From Linanthus parryae (Eukaryota; Streptophyta; Magnoliopsida; Ericales; Polemoniaceae), in NCBI GenBank assembly GCA_023055425.1, contig JALGPY010000008.1:11875501-11939500 (forward strand): a DNA stretch of 64,000 nucleotides. The letters run 5' to 3'. A program made the translations under genes and the position numbers. Below are positions 30,183 through 42,008 of the stretch, piece by piece. Positions within the stretch are counted from its first letter, which is position 1; each line of letters opens with the position of its first letter. Below the pieces are notes generated by a model that was not told where the DNA came from, did not search any database, and saw only the letters and a program-made list of their open reading frames with translations.

Positions 30183-33100
30183 TCATAATTTTGCCGTTTT
30201 CTTCTCCGCCTTTGCCGCCTTCCTCTTCAGGGAATTGGGTGATGACCAGGTCGCTGAAGGAATTTTCCTATACAAGAATGCCCATTCCCGGAGGTGTTCC
30301 TCCTTCTTCTTCAACTCCTTCACCCCGTCAAGGACCTCTTCATTAAGGGCGTTGTATATTGAATCCGCCATCTCATTTGCAATCCAGATTCTCACATAGT
30401 CCATGTTGACTCTGAGATCTTTGCGAGGATTCGGAACCAACTCCTTGAGGTGCGTCATGAAGAAGCACATGAAGGGACCACAATCACACCTGTGAAGTTT
30501 AGTCTGGAGAACATGAGTAAAGAGAGAAATAAAAACGTCAAACTATGGGAAAACAATTGTAAAGCCTAAGAAACTTTACCCATTTGGCTGTTGATGCACA
30601 TCATCATTCATATACCAAATTAACCATTTGGTAATGTCTTTTGTGTACTCAGTGTGACGAGAGAGGACAGTGTGCATGCTTCTGACCTTGGCCTTAATGT
30701 GTTCCTCTCTGTAGCCATGCCCGGACAGAGAGTCTAGAATTTAAATCTCCGAATCCACAAAACTGATGACCATCATCAGCCAGTGGGAGTTCTTTACATT
30801 CAAAGGCACAGCAATCTAATTTTATGATAAAACAAATTAGAGTGAAAAAAATCAGTGACCTCCTAGATAACAAAGTTATATTTCTGGAAAGAAATTGTTA
30901 AGACAGAGAACACCACTGTAATGAAATCACTTACATAGCCCATTTCCCTCCAGTCGCCACAAAAAACATCGTGCAACTTCAGCCCAGGTCTTTCTTTACC
31001 CACCAACTGAAAGAGAATAACAACTCATTATACCATATGGAAAAAAAAGTTTAAATATAATGAAATTATCAAAATGAAGAGGGGGGAAACTTACGGAATA
31101 CTCGCAGCTCAGGTACCAGATCCTCTTTTTATCTTCGTATGGCCGGTTCTTCTCTTTTTCATGAAGATACATGAGGTACCCATCAATGACCTGAGTGATT
31201 AAAAATTCAATTTTATGACTTCACAGTCACAAGAAAACTTTTTCATGGGTTTGATAACATTCTTCAATACCGAGAGCAAAATACTTACGTCGTTGTCGAA
31301 CCATTCACCTTGGCGGAGTCGCCACGAGCTTCCCCTTGACAGAGTAGTAATCTTCCCTATTCTCACCACCTCCTCACTGCATGAAATGTAAATAAGTATC
31401 ACTAATGTTTTAAAACATTTAAGTTTTACTTGAACGCTAATGTGTCTTGAATAAAACTTACGTATATAGTTCGCTAGGAATTTTAGCGTCCTGCAAGCTG
31501 TATTCACTCTCGTACTTGTAAGTGAGGTAGTAGTGAAGAAAACACTCGTCACCGGTGGGCATTTGGGGAAGGTAGGTAAATCCAGCTGACGGCCTCTTCT
31601 TCAAGGCCCCACCTGTAACACCCCTATTTCTCAAGCGAGCTCTAAGTGCAATATCAAGACTTTGGGGGCGATTTTGTAAATATTTTGTTACGGCTTTAAA
31701 GTTGGAACTACGGAGTGTTTGCAATATTTGGGAGTCGTTAGAATGATTTTGGAGCACTAGAGATGTTCGGGGTGGTTGTGCAATTATCTGAAATTAAATA
31801 GAAGCTCTAATTCTAGTTATACACTAAAGTTTGAAAAACTACACTTTTCCCCCCTAGCATGTAGGACACTTGTCAAACACAACTTGACACCTACTAGATG
31901 AGGAGTCAACACCCCTCTTCACCAGCAATCTGAAAAAAAAAAAAAAAGTCTTTCTCTCTCTCTCTCTCATCCTTCATCCTTCATCCTCTTCTTCTTCCCC
32001 TATCTTCACTATGAACAACCACCACCAACTCCACCACAACACCACCGTCTCTGCTCCTCTTCCCGAACTGCTACTACCGGAGGTAGCCACCAACACCTGG
32101 AGCAAAACCCACAAATCAGTTTGAAGAATCATTGCGCGAGGAGAGAGAATTTCGGATTCAAATTTGAAGAACCCTAGCTCTTTGATCGTCAAATTCTCCT
32201 ATTCAGTGTCGAGTTACCGTGTTTGGAGGATGGATTCGTGCTACTGAGGTCTAGGCGAACCCAACGGACCCAAATAAGGTCACCAAATCGTCGGTTTCAG
32301 CGAGGGCCGCCGGAATTTGCTTCCCGTCGCCGGAAACTGCTTGAAGCAGTTCAAGAGCCGGTAAAATCGTGTTTTTCACCGTTTATTCGCCTCTAATGGC
32401 TTCCCCTGAGGTTCCTATATGACTTAGAGTGAAATATCAGGTTTAAATTGTGAGGATTCTGCCGTTAACAGGTCGCTAGCTCGCCGGAATCCGCCATGTC
32501 CGACGGGTTCCTTGAAGCTTCGGCGTTTGCTTCGTTCTGGGCCGTTATTCTCCTCCCAGCGACTTCCCCGTTCCCTCTGGATGTCGGGGAACTCCTCTCT
32601 ATGCTAATAACCTGCTGGGTTTCGCCGGAGCACCCAAAACCAGCCGGCAAACCGTCGGAAATCCGCCATGGCCGACGGTAAGCTCTCAAACCCCGTTTCC
32701 TTCACCAAATTCTGCATTCTAGGTGTCAATTTGGTCCTGATAATGTTGTCAATGTGTTTGAATGACTTAAACTTGCCCAGATTCATGTTATGTCAAGATT
32801 TGATCGGCTTTTGATTCGGTTTTGTGTGTTTTTCCGATGACTTTGCTGCCCTGTTCTTGGGCATATATCTCACTCGTCTCTTACCCAAATCATGCACCGT
32901 TTCTTCCTGTGTAATACTGGGTATGTTAGCTACAAGTTTCGTTTGAATTTCGTGGTCCAATTTCATCTCTAAACCCTCTGAAATCGGGCTTGAACATGGC
33001 CAGTGAGTGTGGTACTCGCTGTGTTCTTGGCTGTGAGGGCTCAAATTTTTCTAAGTATAGGATGCTATGGTGAAACACCCATTTTCTAACCCTTGTATCT

Positions 33101-36100
33101 TCTTCAAAACTTAATGAAATTTAGATCTGTTTTCTCCTATGTGTAGCTGGTATATAATACTTCATTTCACCGTCTCTGGGTCATCTTCAAATTTATAACG
33201 GATTTCTCACAAAACGAGCCTAAAGTTGCTAGTTTGAACTCGCGAAGCACTATCGAATTTTTCTAAGTATTGAATCGTAATTTTCATCCAACTTTGACTA
33301 GCGATATTTCTTTGAATACTTGGAGTTTTTAGGAGTTCAAATATGTTCTGGAACCCTTGAACTATCGTTTTCAAAACCCTATTCTCAGATTATCAAGTAT
33401 CCCCCTCAATTGATTACAAATCAGCCCTAAAGTTGACTAGTTGAGTCGATTTTCTTCTATATTTGACTTTTGAATTCGACACTCTAAATGACGTTTCTAG
33501 CCGTAGTGTTCTTCACGAAACTTGCTCGTATTCATATTCTGAGTCTAAATATCATGTTTGACCAAGTTTGACTTTTCGCAAACCCTAGTTTGACTGAACT
33601 GTATAGGAGGGGCAAAATAGTCATTTCACTTAAACTTTGAATTGAGGTTAGTTTAGTAACTTGGAGTTTGTCAGCATGTTTTGTATGCGTGTTTGGAGTA
33701 CTTGTATGTAATTCTGGGCTAGGGTTGACCAAGTCAAATGTGGGGGTCTTTTTGCAGTTTTACTAAACTTCGGGGGCCTATGTGCAATTAATTAAAACTT
33801 TGCATTTGAACAAAGTTAATGTTTTGAGACCAACAACCTGACTTAGAAGGATACTTGGAGCCTTAAGAATGAATTATTTGACTCGGGAGTTATCAAATCA
33901 ATGGTGGGGGTCTTTCTGTAATTTTAGCAAACTTTAGGGGCCTAAGTGCAAATTATTGAAAGTTGTAGATTTCGTTGCTAAGTTCATATGGAAGAGTTTG
34001 GAGTTAATTCTCGCATGTTTTTGGGCCAATATGAGTATGTTTTGGGATCTAGGAAGTTTCAGACACTGTACTAAACGGTTTTGGAGTATCAGGGGCATTT
34101 TGGTCAAGTTAATTTGCATGACCCGCATTCCATTGCATTATTGCATACAACCTCATATAGAGGGTAAATGCTAATAGACTGTATACTTGACTTGTTTATA
34201 TCCAGCCGTTGTTGAGGACCGTTCCGCAATAGACAAACGTGTTCGTATCGCTGCATTCACTGTTAGACCGGATTCACATGAGATGAGCGTTATATGAGTA
34301 CTAGCTTTGCTTTGCGCCTTTCATGGCTCAGAGGTAAGTACATATGTGCGGCCTTTCCATATCAAAATCTGCGTATGTGTTTGATGTTTCAAATGAATGT
34401 TGTTATATGAAATATTATGTGAATGCATGTTTTCCACCCAAAATTTGTTAAACTATTTTATTCATCTCCTTTGGGAACTCTCGGAAATTAGTTGTGAAAT
34501 GTTGATATTCTGATTATGTTTATGTGAAAGAGAAGAAATAAAATACCTCTAATAGACTTAGGACGATGTACAGAGTACTGTTATTAGTGGGAGGCGTCAA
34601 GCGATCCTCCATTTTCTTATGGCTAAGACCATTGAAGCAATGCTTCTTATTATTGGATAGAATGTCAATGTTCAAAAATCCGCCCCCGATGAGCCAAAAT
34701 GTATCAAGATATTGAGCCCAAGGGGTTTATAGAGCTATAGAGTGCTACTTATACTTGTAAGGGTCACTACGGTATAGGGGTGTCGACACTTAAGGCCTTT
34801 TAGCTAATGTTATGAGCGGGGTTGACGAATGGGCTCCCTTAACGCTCGGGTGAAATAGGGTTTGATAGACCCTAGAAGGAACCCTTAGTGATTATTTCGT
34901 GATCCCTCTGTCTACATCGATCCTGCTGGTGGCTCTTGACACGCCTCAGCTAAATTAAACTGTTGATTGAAGTCGAAATTCAAAATTGACTACTTTATTA
35001 ATGTTGTTTGTGGCTCTTGATTGCCCTAATCAATTGAAATGATTTGTTATGATTTGGCTACTCATGAACTAAGTTATCCTTCTAAATGGACTTGTTTACT
35101 CTGGTTATGTTACGAACTACTCGTGGTTTCTCAATGTTATTAAATTGAGATGTTTTTGTTACTCGTTTACTTCCAGTCGTTCCAAATTATCCAACCTGAT
35201 AGCCTTACTGTTTAAATCTTCTAATTTATTCCAACTCATGCTTCCGTGCCACTCGTTGCTTTACATGTCGTAGTATGTATTTACTCAGTTTTTACTGATT
35301 ATTTCTTCAAAACTGCGTCGGCATTTGCCATTTTAAAACCGCAGGTCGTCAATCAAGTTTGGGGAATGGGAACGCGGATCGAGACGAAGCTGCGTGCTTA
35401 AGTTAGATCATTTAGAATATCACGCACTTTTTATTTATTTACTTTTTTTTGTAGACTTACTTTGACAAGATTTGTTGTATACACTAAACGAAATGTAATC
35501 TTAATAGAATATTTCTACTTATGGTTGTCGATTGCCTCTTTAACCCTGAACCGAGATCCCGGGCTGTTTCACCACCATGACCCCGAGGAGACCGTCTGAT
35601 AATGTGAAGAGCCTTTCCCCATTCATTTCCCACTAGATTCCCTCGTAGCTTCGGAGAACCAGACACGAGAAAGGGCTTTGGTGGTAAATTTGAAGCCACC
35701 TAAAATGATAACAGCAGAGACAACATTTGTAAGTGTTTACAGAACATCTTTAATGAAATAGTAAACAAATGTTTGTTTGCGTACCTGTGTGTCTTGGTTT
35801 GTTTGCCCACTGGGACTGTGGACCTCCTCTTCCTCCAGTTTTCTCCTCTTTTGAATGGGAGTTTTAAACTTTTCTTCTTTCTCTTCCTCCTCGCTCTCTC
35901 CCTCCTCATCCTTACCCATCTCCTTCTCCTTCTCCTTCTCCTTCCCCTTCTCCTTCTCCTTCTCAACATTTCTTTTTTCCTCACCTTCCTTTTCTCCTTC
36001 AGACTTGATCAACCTGTGCAATTCCGCCGCCAGCTGCTTCATGGAAATTTTTTCTAAAAGTTTCTCAAAGATTTTTTCAACATCTTTGGTTTGAAGTTCT

Positions 36101-36240
36101 GGGTTTTGTTGCACAAACTTCTCGTAGATTTTTTCCTCCTTGACAGGCTCCTCGAGTCTCCTAAGTCTCCCCGAAAACTCTGAAAATCGATTCTCCCCAA
36201 CTAATTGCTCGAGATGTTTTGGTAAATGTGTCTCGTGCAT
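30183..36240 (-). pseudogene. Ulp1-like cysteine protease (peptidase C48) gene of the MULE, nonsense codon and LTR insertion
   Basis: Seven exons on the minus strand with consistent GT-AG borders: 36240-35785, 35699-35572 continuing at 31608-31462, 31376-31289, 31190-31095, 31006-30935, 30815-30580 and 30489-30183. They join in frame to 510 codons. Exon 1 is a Lys/Glu-rich coiled coil. The C48 domain shows GEWFDNDVIDGYL, the catalytic His in NSHWLMMVI (codon 30785-30783), Asp in ILDSLSG and Gln/Cys in QQPNGCDCGPFM. Ulp1 enzymes mature or remove SUMO. Two lesions are visible: an in-frame TAA at 30743-30741 between the His and Asp motifs, and a 3958-bp solo LTR in exon 2. The intact splice sites suggest recent inactivation. 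Confidence 0.82.
31614..35571. mobile_element. Large solo LTR (3958 bp) inserted in Ulp1 exon 2
   Basis: It begins TGTAACACCCC and ends GGGCTGTTTCA, with a perfect 5-bp duplication CCACC (31609-31613 and 35572-35576). There is no gag/pol, primer-binding site or second LTR. The TGTAACACCC start and the size resemble the long LTRs of chromovirus-type Gypsy elements such as Tekay/Del, but that is an inference. Removing it together with one CCACC restores the Ulp1 exon frame. Confidence 0.78.
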
Positions 36241-38730
36241 GTTGAGTGACTTTATTTATGATTAAATTAAGCTCCCGAGTCACACACTTGAAGGATACAC
36301 GAATAATGGCACTGTCCCCATCACACACTGTTCCATGGCGGAAGGCCTTGTGTTGTAGCACATCACGGTGTGCCTTGAGCTTTTTGGTGGTTGTGTTGAG
36401 GAGTCATATTGTGTAATTTTGCAATGAAGCGTAATGACGCGAGGGTTCTCCTTCCGTCCCGCCACGAGTGTTCAACAACACGATGGTATCGTGCCACGGG
36501 TGCGTTCATCATTTCATGTAACTGGGTTCTTCTTTACCCAAAAGATTAGTGGGCCGTAAAGAAACATCATAACATCCTAACTCTACATTGTGTGAGTCAA
36601 ATTACACCGAGTAAGGCAACATTCGTTGTGAACTTGCTCAATTCAAATGATAATATCTGTGAACGTGATATTGCTGTCTAGAGGTCTGAAAATGTTGTCT
36701 GTCACTCTGATACTGTTTACGCTCTCTGAGATTCAATATAGGGCACCTTTCATATTACTTGGCTGGAATTTCTTCTTCATTGTTGAACATAAATCAACAA
36801 AGAACATATGGGGCTCGCATTAATCCATAAAAACTAAATTTTTGTAACGTGAATGTCTACGTGCTTTTAATTTTTACTCAACCTATTTGAGTCTTAATAA
36901 TCAAGTCATATATTTGGTTTTCCAAGTCCATTATAGTTTCAAATTACGGCACTGTGATGTTTTCATTCTACAAAACAGGCTCTCTCCCATGCAAAATGCA
37001 TGTGATCCAACGTTTCTTTGACATTGATTTCTGTTTCCTTGAAGTTGTTTTCCAATTTTCTAAACCCTAGAACCATTGTTATCTTCCTGTCTTAGAAATG
37101 TTGTCTGTGTTTGAGCCATGTTTTTATAATTTCTTCATTTCAATCATCGTGTGGGTCAAGGAGGGGACATTTTATTTTCATTCCCGACTCGTGTGGGTTA
37201 ATCCTGATTGACTTGAGTTTGGTCAACTCCCTCTTACTGACCCCGAAAACTCTGAAAATCGATTCTCCCCCACTAATTGCTCGAGATGTTTTGGTAAATG
37301 TGGCTCGTGCATGTTGAGTGACTTTATTTGTGATTAAATTAAGCTCCCGAGTCACACACTTGAAGGATACACGAACAATGGCGCTGTCCCCATCACACAC
37401 TGTTCCATGGCGGAAGGCCTTGTGTTGTAGCACATCACGGTGTGCCTTGAGCTTTTTGGTGGTTGTGTTGAGGAGTCATATTGTGTAATTTTGCAATGAA
37501 GCGTAATGACGCGAGGGTTCTCCTTCCGTCCCGCCACGAGTGTTCAACAACACGATGGTATCGTGCCACGGGTGCGTTCATCATTTCATGTAACTGGGTT
37601 CTTCTTTACCCAAAAGATTAGTGGGCCGTAAAGAAACATCATAACATCCTAACTCTACATTGTGTGAGTCAAATTACACCGAGTAAGGCAACATTCGTTG
37701 TGAACTTGCTCAATTCAAATGATAATATCTGTGAACGTGATATTGCTGTCTAAAGGTCTGAAAATGTTGTCTGTCACTCTGATACTGTTTACGCTCTCTG
37801 AGATTCAATATAGGGCACCTTTCATATTACTTGGCTGGAATTTCTTCTTCATTGTTGAACATAAATCAACAAAGAACATATGGGGCTCGCATTAATCCAT
37901 AAAAACTAAATTTTTGTAACGTGAATGTCTACGTGCTTTTCATTTTTACTCAACCTATTTGAGTCTTAATAATCAAGTCATATATTTGGTTTTCCAAGTC
38001 CATTATAGTTTCAAATTACGGCACTGTGATGTTTTCATTCTACAAAACAGGCTCTCTCCCATGCAAAATGCATGTGATCCAACGTTTCTTTGACATTGAT
38101 TTCTGTTTCCTTGAAGTTGTTTTCCAATTTTCTAAACCCTAGAACCATTGTTATCTTCTTGTCTTAGAAATGTTGTCTGTGTTTGAGCCATGTTTTTATA
38201 ATTTTTCTTCATTTCAATCATCGTGTGGGTCAAGGAGGGGACATTTTATTTTCATTCCCGACTCGTGTGGGTTAATCCTGATTGACTTGAGTTTGGTCAA
38301 CTCCCTCTTACTGACCCCGAAAACTCCGAAAATCGATTCTCCCCCACTAATTGCTCGAGATGTTTTGGTAAATGTGGCTCGTGCATGTTGAGTGACTTTA
38401 TTTGTGATTAAATCAAGCTCCCGAGTCACACACTTGAAGGATACACGAACAATGGCGCTGTCCCCATCACACACTGTTCCATGGCGGAAGGCCTTGTGTT
38501 GTAGCACATCACGGTGTGCCTTGAGCTTTTTGGTTGTGTTGAGGAGTCATATTGTGTAATTTTGCAATGAAGTGTAATGACGCGAGGGTTCTCCTTCCGT
38601 CCCGCCACGAGTGTTCAACAACACGATGGTATCGTGCCACGGGTGCGTTCATCATTTCATGTAACTGGGTTCTTCTTTACCCAAAAGATTAGTGGGCCGT
38701 AAAGAAACATCATAACATCCTAACTCTACA
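36171..38730. repeat. About 2.4 tandem copies of a 1.07-kb unit in the MULE intergenic region
   Basis: Copies at 36171-37242, 37243-38316 and 38317-38730 (partial) are nearly identical, differing mainly by scattered single bases. Each unit contains the Ulp1 start codon region (MHE-x-HLPKHLEQLVGENR on the minus strand), its 5' leader and about 0.9 kb upstream. It lies between the divergent Ulp1 and transposase genes, so it probably multiplies a shared promoter. Only copy 1 is joined to the real exon 1. Confidence 0.88.
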
Positions 38731-38887
38731 GATGTGTAGTACTATGTTTAGTAACTTCTTATTTTATTCACATTGTCCATTTGTTGCAAAGAGTAATAAC
38801 AAATCTTTGGGAAGCTAGGAGAGTTAATAAAACTTTCATTATTAGGGAAAGATAAATTAATGATATGGTTGGGGTAGTTCAATTAAT

Positions 38888-41203
38888 GTGTTCAGAATTT
38901 CATCAGGCCCTCTTGGACAACTACCACCTAACTCCAATAAAGTTTCGTATAATCTGCGGCTTTCTGATCCACAGTGCAGGAGCATGCACCGGTCTCACAG
39001 AAAGGTGACCGAGTCAGATATTGAACACATCAGATCATTGAAGGAGGTGGGCATAAAGTACTGTCAAGGCTTCCTTTTGATGGTAAAACAATTCGGAGGC
39101 TATGCCAACGTCCCTTACACACAGAAGGATATGTATAACAAAATGGCTTCTCTGGACAAATTATATTCCAATGAAGGAGATGGCCATCAGACTCTGAAGT
39201 TCATTGATAGTCTGAAAAAAAGCCATCATGGTGTTTTCAAAAGGTAAGAGTATTATCTATTACTCTAAAAATGTTTTCTACATTGTTGATATTATGTTCA
39301 CACATTAGAATTGCTATCTTTTGCTTACAATTGTTATATCTTGTAAGAATGTTTTCTTCCATGCTATCAGATTGTTCTGTGCCTTTATAAAAATTTTCTT
39401 TATCTTTAATAATGCTTTCTGTATATTATTTTTGTTTTTTAGGTTCATATTGGGGAGCAACCAAGAACTTCAAAGTTTATTTTGGTGTGACAGGAGATCA
39501 CAGGAAGATTACAAAAGGTTTGGGGATGTACTTATTTTCGATGCAACATACAAAGCAAACATGTATCGAAAACCCTTAGTAATTTTATCTGGGGTGAACA
39601 ATCACTTTCAAAATACAGTTTTTGCCTTTGCGGTTGTTCATGACGAGAAAAAAGAAACATATGAGTGGGTCTTGAGTTGTTTGATGGAGGCAATGGAGAA
39701 TAAGATGCCCGTGTCGGTTATTACGGATGGTGATTTAGCCATGAAAAGTGCCATTCAAAAAACTTTCCCACATGCAAAACATCGTTTGTGTTCTTGGCAT
39801 CTTTGTCGGAATGCTGAAGGAAAGCTGAAGAAGGGTGCCGCATTCATTTCTGATTTTAAGAAATTTATGCATAGTAGGAAACCCGAGAATTTTTGGTTTG
39901 AAGATTGGCAGGCCATGGTAGAAAGATGGGACCTCTCTCATAACCATTGGATCCAAGTCACCTACTTGGCTAGGCACATGTGGGCAGAGACATACCTGAA
40001 ATTCTTCTTCTTTGCCGGACAAACAACAACCTTGAGGTGCGAGAGCGTAAACAGTCTTTTCAAGGATTTTGTGTCCTATATGGATAAGTTGGTCGACCTT
40101 TGCAGGGGTTTAATGACTGGGTTAGGAAAGCTACGAAAAAATGAGAGGGAGGAACACTTTAAATCTGACCAATCGGACCCGATATGTACAACGAGGTTCA
40201 GGAAGCTAGAGGAGCATGCAGCTGAGGTATTCACAAATAATATCTTCCTCAAGTTCAAGCATCAAGCTGAGATGGCAGAGGATTACAGAGTAACGAAGGT
40301 TATTCCCATTGAAGAATCAAAGGTTGATCAATTCTACGTGATGAGAGGTGAAATAAAGCACAGTGTGGTACGCATATTTCTCCCTTCATGTACTAATTGA
40401 TATTAGTTTGTAGTGTAGTGTACACACGTAGTACTTTTGATGCCTAAATATCAAATAAATGTCTGCGTATTTACAAGGGTTTTCTAAGCCTTTGAAATTG
40501 TTATCTATTCTTTTATGGTAATTCTCTATGGTTTCCTACATAAATTTTGAAACGAATGTTATCTTTCGTGTGATTATTGTTGTCCCGCATTTTAACATTA
40601 TCTTCTCTACTGCTGCAGCAAATTGTTCAGTGTACACGATCTAATCGCGGTCTTTTCTGCACTTGCTTTAAGTTTGAGACATCGAAGATGATCTGCAAAC
40701 ATATGATTCTTGTTCTGAAAGAGAAGGGTGTTAATAGGATCCCTACAAATTTAATTGCTGATAGGTGGGTAAAAACGGATAAGAAATTCTACGCAACCGA
40801 GCCTTCGATGAAGGAGCCTATTCAGAAGTCGTGTGACGACCCAGCCGTCCAAGCTTCTCGTCGGGGTGCCATGAAGAGCCAGGTGACATTGTACACCTCT
40901 TTGGGTTGTAGATCTTTTGCAAATTATAAGTATTGGAAGGATCACATGGCCGATGGAATCAGAACTATGACGAGAATGTGTACTCAATCTGAAGAGGGTA
41001 CCCACGGAGTTGTGAAGAAAGAAGATAATTCCTACAGCCACGTGAAGAATCCGAACCCACCGGACACGAAACACCCAAAAGGACCCAAGCAGGACAAGCG
41101 CAGACGGTGCGGTAATTGCAAGGAGCTTGGACACAACAGGACTACATGTCCCAATCCTCCCGTGGACTCCTACGAAGAAGAAATCGATGCGGAAGATGAT
41201 TAA
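38888..41203 (+). CDS. MULE transposase (FAR1-related) with SWIM and CCHC zinc motifs, 5' end unclear
   Basis: Three plus-strand exons: from about 38888 to 39243, 39443-40377 and 40619-41203, with GT-AG borders that keep the frame. Exon 1 encodes the MHRSHRKVTESD linker typical of MULE/FAR1 proteins. Exon 2 holds the DDE core: FDATYKAN (first Asp), VITDGDLAMKSAI (second Asp), HRLCSWHL (CxxH) and RCESVNSLFK (likely Glu). Exon 3 carries a SWIM finger (FCTCFKFETSKMICKHMI) and a CCHC knuckle (CGNCKELGHNRTTC), and ends at the TAA at 41201. No stop is seen. The N-terminal FAR1 DNA-binding domain is not visible and no convincing ATG was found, so the start is probably truncated next to the tandem repeats. 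Confidence 0.8.
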
Positions 41204-42008
41204 CGAGAGATACCAGTTGAATTTGATGACAAAGGGGACTTCTATTGGTCTCAATCAACGAATATGTCATGGAAAGGCAATTAGGACTTATGTTTGCTGG
41301 TTTTAGGATGGAATTACTCGTGAAGATCCATCACTTAGAACGGATGTTATCTACTTTGTAGGCTTTTGTTATCTAGTTTATGCTACTGGTTATCTTTAGA
41401 TCTTGTGCTGTTATCTTTCTGGGCAGTTTCTGCAGCAGAAAGATTACAATTGTTTTCTAGTGCTATCTACTAATCTAACAATGTTATCTACAAACCCTAG
41501 TGACCTGCTATACCGGGTAAACTTTTTGTCTCGTAGTGACGGGGCCCGCGCTAGCGGACAAATTAGCTGACGTCCGCCCTATTGGCGGACGCACTGTAGA
41601 CCAACCCGTAAGTAAGCTTTACTAGTAAACTCCAATTGTGAGATATATAGGTGTTTGTTTAATTACTCGTTTCTAGATTAAAGTTGTCTCACTGTTAAAG
41701 ACTTTCTGGATGAATTCAATTCTGGTAGTGAGGCCGTAATAGATTGAATTAGACCCTCTAGCTGCTTATTGGGGACTGGACATTCATGCTTGGGCTATAT
41801 TCTCAATAAATGAGTTGGTATGATGGAAAGACAATTGCGATAAGACTTGCATAAGTAGCAAAAACAAGTTTCACATACTAACCAAGAGTGAAAAAAGATC
41901 AACAAACTGATCGATCATAAACTATCAGTCAAAGAAGAAGAAGAAAAGATCAAAACATGCAGAAAATGAATCCAAACAAGCAGGGATGATAGTAAATATA
42001 AATTACAA
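41204..42008. other. MULE right end and 3' flank of the next F-box gene
   Basis: Bases 41204-41607 are transposon 3' sequence, ending with GCTAGCGGACAAA and GTCCGCC motifs. From 41617 the flank (TTTACTAGTAAA...GTTTCTAGATTAAAGTTGTCTCACTG) continues the block interrupted at 28992 and matches 8765-8860. No gene is visible. Confidence 0.65.

Larger units (their letters stand above)
28993..41607. mobile_element. 12.6-kb Mutator-like element (MULE) of Kaonashi-like type
   Basis: Bounded by the 9-bp target duplication GTAAGTAAG (28984-28992 and 41608-41616). The sequence on either side matches a continuous block at 8700-8880 that has the unoccupied GTAAGTATG. The left end is GGCAAAAACTTTGGTGCGTCCGG. 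The right end, reverse complemented, is GGGTTGGTCTACAGTGCGTCCGCC. Terminal similarity is therefore short (GTGCGTCCG), and GCTAGCGGACAAA occurs near both ends. It carries a C48/Ulp1 gene (minus), a MULE transposase gene (plus), a decayed GRF-finger gene and a 1.07-kb tandem repeat. Kaonashi MULEs of Arabidopsis and other plants are known to carry Ulp1-like proteases. Confidence 0.85.

Noticed and set aside
32465..32786. Small open frames within the 3.96-kb solo LTR
   Set aside because: Short, on both strands, no domain; expected by chance in a non-coding LTR.
35773..36094. Leu/Phe/Ser-rich plus-strand frames resembling membrane proteins
   Set aside because: Antisense shadows of the Lys/Glu-rich coiled coil of Ulp1 exon 1.
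37111..38608. Repeated small frames such as the one starting MLQHKAFRHGT
   Set aside because: They occur only because the 1.07-kb unit is repeated; no family match, and their position is promoter/leader sequence.
36171..38730. CRISPR-like or satellite array
   Set aside because: Only about 2.4 copies of a kilobase unit without spacers. It is a local tandem duplication, not an array system.
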